DNA of 64,000 nt from Streptomyces tuirus (lineage in GTDB: Bacteria; Actinomycetota; Actinomycetes; Streptomycetales; Streptomycetaceae), in NCBI GenBank assembly GCA_018195615.1, contig JAGTPG010000002.1, positions 5,573,501 to 5,637,500 of the forward strand. The letters run 5' to 3'. The notes under the pieces were generated by a model. It was not told where the DNA came from. It searched no databases and worked only from the letters and a program-made list of their open reading frames with translations. Below, one piece after another: positions 1 to 8,879 of this stretch; positions within the stretch are counted from its first letter, which is position 1, and every line of letters starts with the position of its first letter. Position numbers and translations under genes: made by a program.

Positions 1-17
1 GTGCCACCATCGATCGC

Positions 18-461
18 ATGGACAAGATGCGCCAGGTGCGCCTCGCCAAGGACGCCATGGACCGGGACTGGGCGGACCCGGAGCTCGACCTGGGCGCCGT
101 GGCCGCTCACGCCGGGTACTCGCGGTACCACTTCATCCGGGCCTTCAAGGAGGCCTACGGCGAGACCCCCGGCCAGTACCTGACGCACCGCCGCATAGAA
201 CGCGCCGAGGACCTGCTGCGCACCGCGAACCTCTCGGTGACGGAGATCTGCCACCTGGTCGGCTTCAGCAGCGTCGGCACGTTCTCGGCCAGGTTCAAGG
301 CCTGGACCGGCCTCACCCCCACCGAGTACCGGTCGAAGCACGTGGGCCGCGGAGCCGCCCTCATACCGGGCTGCTACGCCATGCTGTGGGCCGGCGGCTT
401 CCGTCCCGCGCCCGGCCCCGGACAGCAGCGGCAACAGCGCAATTCCGGAGAAGCGGGCTGA
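18..461 (+). CDS. AraC-family transcriptional regulator (possibly 5'-partial)
   Basis: DNA-binding protein of the AraC/XylS family, about 147 residues. Almost all of it is the double helix-turn-helix domain: the first helix-turn-helix lies around residues 25-50 (AAHAGYSRYHFIRAFKEAYG), followed by the typical P-x-x-Y-L and R-R-I-E-R-A-E-x-L-L linker helix, then the second HTH (SVTEICHLVGFSSVGTFSARFK) and the conserved G-x-T-P-x-x-Y-R end. No effector-binding domain is present. The reading frame stays open to the window edge, so the true start may lie upstream; ATG at 18 is the first in-frame start seen. It lies 63 bases before a glyoxalase-fold gene on the same strand, which is a plausible co-transcribed target, but this is inference. 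Confidence 0.85.
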   Translation: MDKMRQVRLAKDAMDRDWADPELDLGAVAAHAGYSRYHFIRAFKEAYGETPGQYLTHRRIERAEDLLRTANLSVTEICHLVGFSSVGTFSARFKAWTGLTPTEYRSKHVGRGAALIPGCYAMLWAGGFRPAPGPGQQRQQRNSGEAG

Positions 462-524
462 CACCCCCACTGCCTACGGTGACAGGGCAAGCACCGACCG
501 GCCGCAGAACAGCAGGAGCACGCC

Positions 525-970
525 ATGATCAAGGGTCTCGCCATCTCGACCGTCTGGGTCCTCGACCAGGACCGGGCCAAGGAGTTCTACACGGAGAAGC
601 TGGGCCTTGAGGTCCGTACGGACATGACCATGGGCGAGGGCGGTATGCGCTGGCTCACCGTCGGCTCGCCGAACCAGCCCGACGTCGAGATCACCCTGAT
701 GGTGCCCGGCGGACCCGCGATGGACCCCGAGTCCGCCGAGATGCTCAGGAAGCTGGTGACGAAGGGGGCGCTCGGCGCGGGCGTGCTGACCACCGACGAC
801 ATCCACGGCGACTACAAGAAACTCAAGGACCGGGGCGTGGAGTTCCTCCAGGAGCCGCAGGAGCGCCCCTACGGCACGGAGGCGCTGTTCCGCGACGACT
901 CCGGCAACTGGTTCTCCTTCACCCAGCCCGCGAGGGCGGACTCGACATGGACCAGGACTGGAGCTGCTGA
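525..970 (+). CDS. VOC/glyoxalase-fold family protein (one-base frameshift)
   Basis: Small protein of the vicinal-oxygen-chelate superfamily (glyoxalase/bleomycin resistance/dioxygenase fold), about 148 residues after correction. The N-terminal beta-strand and helix (STVWVLDQDRAKEFYTEKLG) and the C-terminal strand pair ending in a G-N-W-F-S-F motif are typical. The start ATG at 525 has an AGGAG Shine-Dalgarno eight bases upstream. The frame runs on for hundreds of codons as it stands; restoring one C in the run at 927-929 gives a normal ending (Q-P-R-E-G-G-L-D-M-D-Q-D-W-S-C) and a stop at 968-970. Substrate unknown; such proteins paired with AraC regulators often act on reactive small molecules, but nothing here fixes that. 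Confidence 0.85.
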
Positions 971-983
971 AGCAGCGAAAGGC

Positions 984-2333
984 CTACGACCCCGGCAGCA
1001 TCGGATAGCTGCCCGTGTTCGTCGGCGCGTGCTCCGGCAGCCACAGCACGGCGACCGCGCCCTCGGCGGGCAGCTGCTCCGGTGTCCCGGGCGTGCGGAC
1101 GTTGCGGAAGGTCAGCCGGGCGCCCAGCACCCGGGCCTGTCCGGCCGCGATGGTCAGGCCGAGGCCGTGGCCGTGGCCGGCCCGGTCCTTGCTGCCGGTG
1201 CGGAAACGGCTCGGCCCCTCGGCGAGCAGGTCCTCGGGGAAGCCGGGGCCGTGGTCGCGGACCCGGATGACCCGGCCCTCGACGGTGACCTCGATGGGCG
1301 GCTTGCCGTGCCGTGCCGCGTTGGCCAGCAGATTGAACAGCACCCGCTCGAGCCGGCGCGGGTCGGTGGTGACCTCCGACTCGTGCACGATCCGCACCTC
1401 GACGTCCGGGTCCTTGGCCGCCACCCGCCGGGCGACGAACTCGCCCAGCATGATGTCCTGCAGCTCCGCCCGCTCCGAGGCCCCGTCCAGCCGGGCCACC
1501 TCCAGCACGTCCTCCACGAGCGTGCGCATGGCCTTCGCCCGGTCCAGCACCAGCTCGGTCGGGCGCCCGGGCGGCAGCAGTTCGGCGGCGGTCAGCAGCC
1601 CGGTCACCGGCGTGCGCAGCTCGTGCGCGATGTCGGCGGTGACCCGCCGCTCGGCCTCGATGCGCTGCCGCAGGGTGTCCGCCATGGCGTCGACCGCGCT
1701 GGCCAGGTCGTCGGTCTCGTCCCGGACCACCCCGCCCATGGCGTCTCGTACCCGGACGTCCGTCTCGCCGCCCGCGAGCTGGTTGGCCGCGACGGCGGCC
1801 TTGCGCAGCCGCCGCGACAGATGCCCGCCGATGAGCACACCGAGCGCGCTGCCGCCCAGGACGACCGCGATGGAGCCGATGAGCAGGGCCTGGTCGAGGT
1901 CCTGGAGGATGTCCGAGCTGCGGTCGGTGAAACCGGAGTGCAGGGACATCACGTGCCCGTTCTTCAGCGGAACGGCGGCCCATATGTCCGGCGCGTCACC
2001 CGGCCGGTCCGCCACATAGGTGGCCCGCTGACCGGCCTCGACCCGGTCCCGGAGCGCCTCCGGCAGGTCCGGGTCGTCGATCTTGGTGTTGGGGAAGTTC
2101 ATCCGCCCCGACAGTTCGAAGTTGCGCTGGGCGATCATGATCCGCTCGTCCGCGAGGTCGCGGGCGTTGTCCAGCATCGACACCCGGGCGGCGTTGTGCA
2201 CGACCAGGCTCAGCGCGATCGCGACCAGCGCGCCGACCAGCGCGATGGCCGCGCTCAGCTTCCATCTCAGGCCCGTGCGGATACCCGCCCGCTCCAGGCC
2301 CGTGGCGACCAGGCGCCGGAAATGCCCCCTCAT
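984..2333 (-). CDS. cseC: Sensor histidine kinase CseC
   Basis: Membrane sensor kinase of the cell-envelope stress system, 449 residues. Visible in order: cytoplasmic N-terminus, first membrane helix around residues 27-46 (LSAAIALVGALVAIALSLVV), an extracytoplasmic sensor loop of about 100 residues, a second helix around 150-170, a HAMP linker, the H-box with phospho-accepting His (DIAHELRTP), the N-box (NLLANAARHG) and a G-box (GHGLGLTIAAG). In S. coelicolor CseC senses envelope damage and phosphorylates CseB, which turns on sigE. It starts 7 bases after the cseB stop and is the last gene of the sigE-cseA-cseB-cseC operon. Identification rests on domain architecture plus operon context. Confidence 0.93.
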   Translation of the reverse strand: MRGHFRRLVATGLERAGIRTGLRWKLSAAIALVGALVAIALSLVVHNAARVSMLDNARDLADERIMIAQRNFELSGRMNFPNTKIDDPDLPEALRDRVEAGQRATYVADRPGDAPDIWAAVPLKNGHVMSLHSGFTDRSSDILQDLDQALLIGSIAVVLGGSALGVLIGGHLSRRLRKAAVAANQLAGGETDVRVRDAMGGVVRDETDDLASAVDAMADTLRQRIEAERRVTADIAHELRTPVTGLLTAAELLPPGRPTELVLDRAKAMRTLVEDVLEVARLDGASERAELQDIMLGEFVARRVAAKDPDVEVRIVHESEVTTDPRRLERVLFNLLANAARHGKPPIEVTVEGRVIRVRDHGPGFPEDLLAEGPSRFRTGSKDRAGHGHGLGLTIAAGQARVLGARLTFRNVRTPGTPEQLPAEGAVAVLWLPEHAPTNTGSYPMLPGS

Positions 2334-2340
2334 GCCCGGC

Positions 2341-3042
2341 TCAGGCCTTCAGCTTGTAGCCGAAGCCGCGGACCGTCTCGATCCGGTCCTGGCCGATCTT
2401 CTGCCGCAGCCGCTGCACATGCACGTCGACGACCCGGGTGTCGCCGCCCCAGCCGTAGTCCCACACCCGCTCCAGCAGTTTGTCGCGGGAGAGCACCGTG
2501 CCCGGCGCCGAGGAGAACTCCAGCAGCAACCGCATCTCCGTCGGCGTCAGCGCCACCGGCCGCCCGGCCCTGCGGACCTCCATGCCCTCGGTGTCGACCG
2601 CCAGGTCCCCGAAGGTCAGCATCCCGCCGTCGGCGGGGGAGCCCTGCTCCTCGGCCCGGCCGCCGCCCGCGTGCCCGAACCGGCGCAGCACCGCGCGGAT
2701 CCGGGCGACCAGCACGGCACCGTCGAACGGCTTCGTCACATAGTCGTCGGCGCCCGCCTCCAGGCCCAGGACGACGTCGATCGAGTCGGCCCGCGCCGAC
2801 AGCATGATGACCGGCACGGTCGACTCGTCCCGGATCCGCCGGCACAGGCTGACCCCGTCCAGGCCGGGCACCATGACGTCCAGCAGCGCGATGTCGGGGC
2901 GGTCCGCCCGGAACGCCTCCAGGCCCGACAGGCCGTCGGGCATGGCGGTGACCACGAAGCCGTCCCGTTCCAGGGCGAGCTGCGTGGCCTCACGGATGAC
3001 GTCGTCGTCCTCGACGAACAGGACGTGGGTCTGGTCTGCCAT
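2341..3042 (-). CDS. cseB: Response regulator CseB
   Basis: OmpR/PhoB-type response regulator of about 233 residues. Receiver domain first: acidic pocket (F-V-E-D-D-D), phospho-accepting Asp in ALLDVMVPGLDG near residue 55, Thr/Ser switch in VIMLSA and Lys in YVTKPF. The C-terminal winged helix carries LTPTEMRLLLEF and the VDVHVQRLRQKIG recognition helix. The ATG at 3042 was chosen because the protein then begins directly with the receiver domain (M-A-D-Q-T-H-V-L-F-V-E-D); the longer in-frame extension upstream has no domain content. In S. coelicolor phospho-CseB activates the sigE promoter. Confidence 0.93.
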   Translation of the reverse strand: MADQTHVLFVEDDDVIREATQLALERDGFVVTAMPDGLSGLEAFRADRPDIALLDVMVPGLDGVSLCRRIRDESTVPVIMLSARADSIDVVLGLEAGADDYVTKPFDGAVLVARIRAVLRRFGHAGGGRAEEQGSPADGGMLTFGDLAVDTEGMEVRRAGRPVALTPTEMRLLLEFSSAPGTVLSRDKLLERVWDYGWGGDTRVVDVHVQRLRQKIGQDRIETVRGFGYKLKA

Positions 3043-3179
3043 CCCGGTGCTCTCAGTCCTCGTGTGGTTCGTAGGGGTGCGTTCTGGGCGTTCTTTCCTG
3101 GGGACGCGCGGTCCGTGCGATGCGTTCACCGGGACATCGGACGGAGCGGCCCGATCGGTTCACCGGCCCTGCGCCCGCG

Positions 3180-3836
3180 TCAGCTCGAGGGCACCGGCGA
3201 GGGACTGTCGCCGACGACCTTCCCGTAGTCGTTGTGCGTGCGGTACTTCTCCGCGAAGCGGCCGGAGGCCCATCTGTAGGTGATCACGTTCTCCCCGGAG
3301 GGACTCGACACCGGGTCGCCCTTCTCGTACACCTGCTTGGTCACCACGAGATCGCCGCGGTCGATCTCCGCGTAGACCGGGGGTTCCTCGGCCTTGAACA
3401 CATTCTTGTACGAGCCGTCCTGCTCGCGGTACACGTAACTGCCGACGCCCACGGCGTCACCGCAGGTCAGCACATTGACGACGACGTCGTCCGCCGATCC
3501 TCCGGTCAGGTTGCCGTAGGAGACGTCGACCGGGTACTCGTCGGCCACGCACGGCTTCAGTTCGCGCTTCACCTCGGGCGAGACCTTCGGGTCGTCCTTG
3601 ACGAGCCGGACCGCGTTCACCGTGTCGGGCGTCCTGGACGGGGTCGCGGACGGTGTGGCGGCAGCGGCGCCCGCCACCGAGTCGGCGTGCGCCGGGCCCT
3701 CGTCACGGGCGCCGGTGCCGCCCGCACCGCACCCGGACACCAAAAGGGCGAGGGCGGCGAACACGGCTCCTGCCGTACTCACCGCCTGGATACTGCCCCG
3801 GGTCCGCTCGGAACCCTCGCCGGTCAGGCCGCGCAC
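3180..3836 (-). CDS. cseA: Lipoprotein CseA, negative modulator of sigE signalling
   Basis: Predicted lipoprotein of 218 residues. The N-terminus has a hydrophobic signal (AVFAALALLVSG) followed by a lipobox L-V-S-G-C with the lipidated Cys near residue 36, then an Ala/Pro/Thr-rich spacer and a globular secreted domain. Its first 13 bases overlap the end of sigE, suggesting translational coupling, and cseB follows downstream. In S. coelicolor the extracytoplasmic lipoprotein CseA lowers sigE expression by acting on the CseC signal. No other domain is recognised. Assignment rests on position, lipobox and size. Confidence 0.88.
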   Translation of the reverse strand: MRGLTGEGSERTRGSIQAVSTAGAVFAALALLVSGCGAGGTGARDEGPAHADSVAGAAAATPSATPSRTPDTVNAVRLVKDDPKVSPEVKRELKPCVADEYPVDVSYGNLTGGSADDVVVNVLTCGDAVGVGSYVYREQDGSYKNVFKAEEPPVYAEIDRGDLVVTKQVYEKGDPVSSPSGENVITYRWASGRFAEKYRTHNDYGKVVGDSPSPVPSS

Positions 3837-4362
3837 CGCTCCCGCTCCTCACGCTCCAGCGCGCGTGCGTCCAGATCGCGGGACTCCAGCTCCTCGCGGA
3901 GCCGGGCGAGCGCCCGGTGCAGCGTGCTCTTGACCGTTCCGGCCGACATGCCGAGGGCGGCGGCCGTCTCCTCCGTGGACATCTGCTCCCAGTGTCGCAG
4001 CACCACGACACTGCGCTGCTTGGGGCGAGCACCTTCAGGATGTCCATCAGCAGGGCGCGGTCGGCGTGCTGCTCGGTGGAGTCGTCGACCGAGGCGTCCG
4101 GGAGCTGCTCGGTGGGCACCTCCTCCAGCTTGCGGGCCCGCCACCACTCCGTCCGCGTGTTGATCATCACCCGGCGCAGGTAGGCGTCCGCCAGCCGCTT
4201 GTCCTCGATCGTCTCCCAGCGGCCGTACGTCCGGACCAGCGCGGTCTGCAGCAGATCCTGCGCGTCCGTCGGGTCCGGGACCAGGCGGCGGGCACTGCGC
4301 AGCAGCGCGTCCTGCCGGGTGCGGACGTACTCCTCGAACTCGAGCACCTCGCCCTGCGCCAT
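3824..4362 (-). CDS. sigE: ECF RNA polymerase sigma factor SigE (one-base frameshift)
   Basis: Extracytoplasmic-function sigma factor directing envelope-stress genes, 179 residues after correction. Sigma region 2 is seen in LRSARRLVPDPTDAQDLLQT and LADAYLRRVMINTRTEWWR; region 4 in QRSVVVLRHWEQMSTEETA and the recognition helix AALGMSAGTVKSTLHRALAR. The ATG at 4362 has a GGGAGG Shine-Dalgarno at about -10. The frame breaks between K-V-L-A-P and K-Q-R-S-V; restoring one base in the G run at 4022-4025 joins them. The gene heads the sigE-cseA-cseB-cseC operon. The 283 bases upstream (4363-4645) should hold the CseB-dependent promoter; I could not place its boxes with confidence. Confidence 0.93.
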
Positions 4363-4645
4363 GGTGAACCGCCTCCCGTTTCCCCGTTCCGGCCGGCTCT
4401 CCGCCGCCGGTCGTACTGCCTGTGGTCCGTAGTCGTCCCGTGTCTTCCGGGAACGGATCTGAAGGTACGGAGGCGTTGTCACGGCACTGTCCGAAGCAGC
4501 CTGCCGCTAGCACTCGGCTGTCCGTCGGTTGTGTAACGGAAGCCGGAACGGGGTACGGCGATGCGTGCGTTGGGGATGGTTCAGGGCGATTTGTCCACGA
4601 CGAATCGGTGTGACGGGAGGCCCGCGTCTGTGACCTGCCTGTACG

Positions 4646-5586
4646 TCAGGTCAGCGGCAGCCGGTACTGCCCGCCCGCGAGCGGCTCCACCAGCCCGTCG
4701 GCGACCAGGCCGTCCAGGGCGCGGGCCCGCTGCACCGGCTCGTGCCACACCCGGTCCAGAGCCGCCTGCGGAACCGGACCGTGAGCCTCGCGCAGTACGG
4801 CGAGCAGCCGGCCGCGCACCTGCCGGTCGGTGCCCGCGTACGTCTGGCCGCGGCGCGGCGGCCCCTCGTGCTCCGGCTTGCCCGCCAGCCGCCACGCGCA
4901 CTGTGCGGCGATCGGACAGCGATGGCACGACTCGCTCTTCGCCGTGCACACCAGCGCGCCGAGCTCCATCGAGGCGGCGGCCCACCGCGCGGCGGTCGAC
5001 TCGTCCCGGGGCAGCAGCGCGCGGGCCAGCTTGCGCTCGGCGGCGGTGGTGGCGTTCGGCGGGTACTGCACGCCGGTGACCGCGCGGGCGAAGACCCGGC
5101 GCACATTGGTGTCCAGCACCGGGTGCCGCTGACCGTAGGCGAAGGAGGCGACGGCGGCGGCCGTGTACTCGCCGATGCCCGGCAGCGCCAGCAGCTGGGC
5201 GTGGTCGGCCGGTACGTCACCGCCGTGCCGTTCCGTTATCGCGACGGCGGCGCCGTGCAGCCGCAGGGCGCGGCGCGGGTAACCGAGCCGGCCCCAGGCG
5301 CGGACGGCCTCGCCGGGCGCTTCCTCGGCCAGGTCGGCGGGGCGCGGCCAGCGGGCCAGCCACTGCTCGTAGACGGGCAGGACGCGGTTCACCGGCGTCT
5401 GCTGCAGCATGAACTCACTGACCATCACACCCCACGCCCCGGCCTCGGGGCGCCGCCACGGCAGGTCACGGGCGTTCTCGCCGAACCAGTCGATGACGGG
5501 GAGTGCAGGTTCTCTCCGAGGGGCGGGCCGGAGGGGGCGTCGGTGGGGGAGGGGGTCGGATGCGGGGGTTTCGTGGGAGCAGTCAT
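4646..5586 (-). CDS. mutY: A/G-specific adenine glycosylase MutY (one-base frameshift)
   Basis: Base-excision repair glycosylase removing adenine mispaired with 8-oxoguanine; about 313 residues after correction. Visible: VIDWFGENARDLPWRR, the family motif VMVSEFMLQQTPVNRV, helix-hairpin-helix ALPGIGEYTAAAVASFAYG with the catalytic Asp in V-L-D-T-N-V, and the 4Fe-4S cluster cysteines in LVCTAKSESCHRCPIAAQC. There is no full C-terminal MutT-like domain, only a short winged-helix-like end. The proposed ATG at 5586 opens with M-T-A-P-T-K-P-P and needs one base restored in the G run at 5520-5523 to enter the catalytic frame; an uncorrected alternative would start upstream at poorer codons. Confidence 0.9.
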
Positions 5587-5760
5587 GGCATCTCGATGGT
5601 GCCACGTCGGGCCGGGGGTGCCGGGTACGTGCGGGTGGGTCGTGGTGCGCGTCCTCGGGGGCCACGCCCCCGGAACCGCTCGTACTCACCGGCACTGACC
5701 GGCCCACCCCTGACGATCGACAGCAGTGCGGGCCTGTCCGACGCTTGTAGCGTCCAGCGC

Positions 5761-7377
5761 ATGGAACGTCCCCGCCCGGCCTCGCTCGCCCGGGGCACCC
5801 TCCTCTGGGCCGCCCTCGCCCTTCCCGCGCTCACGGCGGACCGGATCGGGCTGAACGAGCCGCGTCCGGCCTGGCAGCAGGCGGCCGGTGTGGCCGTGCT
5901 GGCCGTTGCGGCGGCCCTGTCCCGGAGGCTGCCGCTCGCGGCGTTCGGGTCGGCCGCCGCCCTGAGCCTCGCCGCCGCCCCGGCCCTGTTCACCGTCTCC
6001 TACGGCCCGGCCCTCGGCGTGTTCGCGCTGCTGCTCGGGCTGCGGGCGGCCCGGGCACGCCCCGCGGTGGTGTGCTTCGTGGCCGTCAGCTGCGCCGGCA
6101 CCGCGCGGATCGTGCTCGTCGGGGTCGATCCGGCCCCCGAGTGGCTCGTCATGACGGGCACGCTGCTGTTCGGCGGTGTCTTCCCCTGGCTCGTCGGGCG
6201 CTACTGGCGGCAGAGCCGGGAGCTGGCCGAGGCGGGCTGGCTCCGGGCCGCCCGGCTGGAGGACGAACAGCGCCTCGCCGAGGAGCGCGCCCGGCTGCGC
6301 GAGCGGGCCCGGATCGCCCAGGACATGCACGACTCCCTCGGCCACGACCTGAGCCTCATCGCCCTGCGCGCGGGAGCCCTCCAGGTCGCGCCCGGCCTCG
6401 CCCACGAGCACCGCGCCGCGGCGGCCGACCTGCGCGTGGCCGCCGCCGACGCCACGGACCGGCTGCACCGCATCATCGGCGTCCTGCGCGAGGACGACTA
6501 CGAGCCGGTGCCCCTGGCCCCGGCGGGCGAGACCCTGGAGCAACTCGTCACCCGCGCCGCCGAGTCGGGCCTGCCGGTGCGCTGGGAGCCCGTCGGGCAC
6601 GGCCCGGCCGCACAGCCCGGCGGGGTCGCCGAACGGCTGCTGCACCGCGTGGTCCGGGAGGCACTGACCAACGCGGCACGGTACGCGCCGGGTGCGCCCG
6701 TGGTCGTGACGGCGACGGGGCAGGACGAAGGGGCGGCCGTCATCATCACCAACGGCCCGCCCGCCCAGGAGAGTTCCCGCCCTTCCGGAGGCGGTACCGG
6801 CCTGCTCGGGCTGCGGGCCGCCGTGACCGACGCCGGCGGCACGTTCGAGTCCAACCCGCACGAGGAGGGGTTCCGGGTCCGGGCGTACGTCCCCGAGCGG
6901 CGGACCGCCGTCCCGGAACAGCGGACCACCGGCACACCCCGGCGCAGAACGGCCGAGCCCCGGCGCCCCGCCGCCGTCCCGTTCACGCACGCCCGCCGCC
7001 GCGTCGCGCTCGGCCTCGGCACCGCGGCCGGCGCCGGCATCGTCCTGGTCGGCGCGGCCTTCGGCTGGTACGTGTACGCCGAGACCCACTCGGTGATGGC
7101 GCCCGCCGCGTACGCGCACCTGCGCCTGGGCACCCCGGCGGCCGAGGCCGAGCGCGTCCTGCCCGAGCGCGATGTGAACGACCCGCCCACCGACCGCGCA
7201 CCCGCACCACCCGAGGGAGCCGACTGCCGCTACTACCGCGCCAGCGGCGAACTGTTCGTCTCCGTCGACCACTTCAGACTGTGCTTCGACGGCGGACGGC
7301 TGGTCGCCAAGGACGTGGTCCCGCGCTTCGGCCGGTCCGGCGAAAGCCGGCAGGACCACAAGGAGTTCGAACAGTGA
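5761..7377 (+). CDS. NarL-family sensor histidine kinase with an extra C-terminal membrane domain
   Basis: Two-component sensor of the HisKA_3 class, about 538 residues from ATG 5761. N-terminal half holds several hydrophobic helices (about residues 10-150, DUF-like Streptomyces sensor). The dimerisation/phosphotransfer motif is RIAQDMHDSLGHDLSLIALR with the phospho-His; the ATPase has REALTNAARYAPG and a GTGLLGLR glycine box. Unusually, after the kinase there is an Arg/Pro-rich linker, another membrane helix (LGTAAGAGIVLVGAAFGWYV) and about 80 residues with two Cys (DCRYY, RLCFDGG) predicted outside. It overlaps the response-regulator gene by four bases (GTGA), so the two are co-translated. 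Signal unknown. Confidence 0.88.
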   Translation: MERPRPASLARGTLLWAALALPALTADRIGLNEPRPAWQQAAGVAVLAVAAALSRRLPLAAFGSAAALSLAAAPALFTVSYGPALGVFALLLGLRAARARPAVVCFVAVSCAGTARIVLVGVDPAPEWLVMTGTLLFGGVFPWLVGRYWRQSRELAEAGWLRAARLEDEQRLAEERARLRERARIAQDMHDSLGHDLSLIALRAGALQVAPGLAHEHRAAAADLRVAAADATDRLHRIIGVLREDDYEPVPLAPAGETLEQLVTRAAESGLPVRWEPVGHGPAAQPGGVAERLLHRVVREALTNAARYAPGAPVVVTATGQDEGAAVIITNGPPAQESSRPSGGGTGLLGLRAAVTDAGGTFESNPHEEGFRVRAYVPERRTAVPEQRTTGTPRRRTAEPRRPAAVPFTHARRRVALGLGTAAGAGIVLVGAAFGWYVYAETHSVMAPAAYAHLRLGTPAAEAERVLPERDVNDPPTDRAPAPPEGADCRYYRASGELFVSVDHFRLCFDGGRLVAKDVVPRFGRSGESRQDHKEFEQ

Positions 7378-8030
7378 TCCGCGTCCTGCTGGCCGACGAC
7401 GAGGCCATGGTCCGGGCCGGGGTACGCGCCATCCTGGCCGGCGGCGGCGAGACGGAGGTCGTCGCCGAGGCGGGCGACGGGCGCGAGGCGGTCGAGCTGG
7501 CCCGCGCCCACCGCCCCGACGTGGCCCTGCTCGACATCCGCATGCCGCGCCTGGACGGCCTCGCGGCAGCGGAGGAGATCGTGCGGAGCGTGCCGGGAAC
7601 GGCCGTCGCGATGCTCACCACCTTCTCCGAAGGCGCCTATGTGACCCGGGCGCTCGGCGGCGGCGCCACCGGCTTCCTGCTGAAGTCCGGGGACCCGTAC
7701 GAACTGATCGCCGGGGTACGGGCGGTGGCCGCCGGTGCCGCGTTCCTGTCGCCGAAGGTGGCCCGGTACGTCATCGACGAGGGCCTCGGCGGCGGCCGGC
7801 TCACCCGTGAGGCACAGGCACGCGCGCGCGTGGCCGGCTTGAGCCCCCGTGAACGCGAAGTGCTCGGCCTGGTCGGCGCCGGGCTGTCCAACCCGGAGAT
7901 CGCCGCCCGGCTGCACCTCGTCGAGGGCACGGTGAAGGCGTATGTGAGCGCGGTCCTGGACCGGCTGGGCGTGCGCAACCGGGTGCAGGCGGCGATCGTG
8001 GCGTACGAGGCGGGGCTGGTGGAGCCGTGA
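7374..8030 (+). CDS. NarL/LuxR-family response regulator
   Basis: Response regulator of 218 residues partnering the upstream kinase. The receiver has ADDEAMVRAG, phospho-accepting Asp in DVALLDIRMPRLDG and Lys in GFLLKSGDP. The C-terminal LuxR HTH is LSPREREVLGLVGAGLSNPEIAARLHLVEGT-type (described in two parts: LSPREREVLGLV and NPEIAARLHLVEGTVKAY). The GTG start at 7374 overlaps the kinase stop, the standard coupling for this pair; no closer start fits. Target genes are not evident; a PAP2 phosphatase gene converges from the other side 32 bases downstream. Confidence 0.92.
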   Translation: MIRVLLADDEAMVRAGVRAILAGGGETEVVAEAGDGREAVELARAHRPDVALLDIRMPRLDGLAAAEEIVRSVPGTAVAMLTTFSEGAYVTRALGGGATGFLLKSGDPYELIAGVRAVAAGAAFLSPKVARYVIDEGLGGGRLTREAQARARVAGLSPREREVLGLVGAGLSNPEIAARLHLVEGTVKAYVSAVLDRLGVRNRVQAAIVAYEAGLVEP

Positions 8031-8062
8031 CGAGCCATGACGACCCATGACGACCCGTCGGC

Positions 8063-8704
8063 TCAGCGCCGCGCGTGCGTCCCGTAAGACGGCACGGGCG
8101 CCGGGCCGGGCCCGGTGAGCCACCGCACGGCCGGTGCCGACGAGGTGCGCATCGCCCCGGCCAGCCGGGTGGCCGGGGCCGCGCCCAGCCGTATCGCGAC
8201 GAGGGCGACGAGCGTGCCCAGCCCCAGACCCGCGACGACGTCGTGCGGATAGTGCACGCCGACGAAGACCCGGGAGAAGGCCATGAGCAGGGCGAGCGGG
8301 GCCGTCAGCCACAGGAGTGCGCGCCGGACGAGAGCCAGGGCGACCGCCGAGGCGCCCGCGATCGTGGCGTGGTTGGACGGGAAGGACCAGTCGCCGTGCG
8401 GCGGGCACTCCGCCAGGGACGCGGCGGCGCCGGCCACCGCCCGGCACGGACGCTCCTGGGTCACGGCCGACTTGAGCAGCTCGCTGCACACGTACGCCAC
8501 AGCCGTGGCCACAGGTGCAAGGACCGCGATCGCGAACGCGTGGGGGCTGCCGCGGCGGGCACGCCACCAGCCGGTGACGAACAGCGCGACGAACACGAGC
8601 AGTCCGGCCTCCGTCCATGTCCCGGCCCCGTGCTGTACCCACATCGGGGTGTCACGGGCGAAGTCGGTGATGTCGCGGTAGAGCGCGGTGTCCTCGAAGT
8701 CCAT
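8063..8704 (-). CDS. PAP2-family membrane phosphatase
   Basis: Integral membrane phosphatase of the type-2 phosphatidic acid phosphatase superfamily, about 213 residues from ATG 8704. The three signature motifs are present: K-x6-RP (KSAVTQERP), a PSGH variant (SFPSNHAT) and SR-x5-H-x3-D (SRVFVGVHYPHD). Several membrane helices separate them. Members dephosphorylate lipid phosphates such as undecaprenyl pyrophosphate or phosphatidic acid; the substrate here is not fixed. Start: ATG 8704 (M-D-F-E-D-T) gives normal family length; the 73 codons upstream in frame look non-coding. It is divergent from the gene at 8880. Confidence 0.88.
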   Translation of the reverse strand: MDFEDTALYRDITDFARDTPMWVQHGAGTWTEAGLLVFVALFVTGWWRARRGSPHAFAIAVLAPVATAVAYVCSELLKSAVTQERPCRAVAGAAASLAECPPHGDWSFPSNHATIAGASAVALALVRRALLWLTAPLALLMAFSRVFVGVHYPHDVVAGLGLGTLVALVAIRLGAAPATRLAGAMRTSSAPAVRWLTGPGPAPVPSYGTHARR

Positions 8705-8879
8705 GGTCACGGACCGTAGGTGGCGGGCCGATCCCGTCACACCCAGCGATCGTCGCGAGCCGCACCTGACGAAAGACAGGGGTGCGACGGCTGTTTCCGG
8801 CATGATGATCCGGAAAAGTTGTGGCCCTGAGCGGCGGGTGGGACCGGCGAACGCGCTGATCTCTCGTAAGGTTTGCGCC

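Noticed and set aside
525..2807. 760-residue continuous reading frame on the plus strand
   Set aside because: Only the first 135 residues are a VOC protein; the rest is the antisense shadow of cseC/cseB, joined by the missing base at 927-929.
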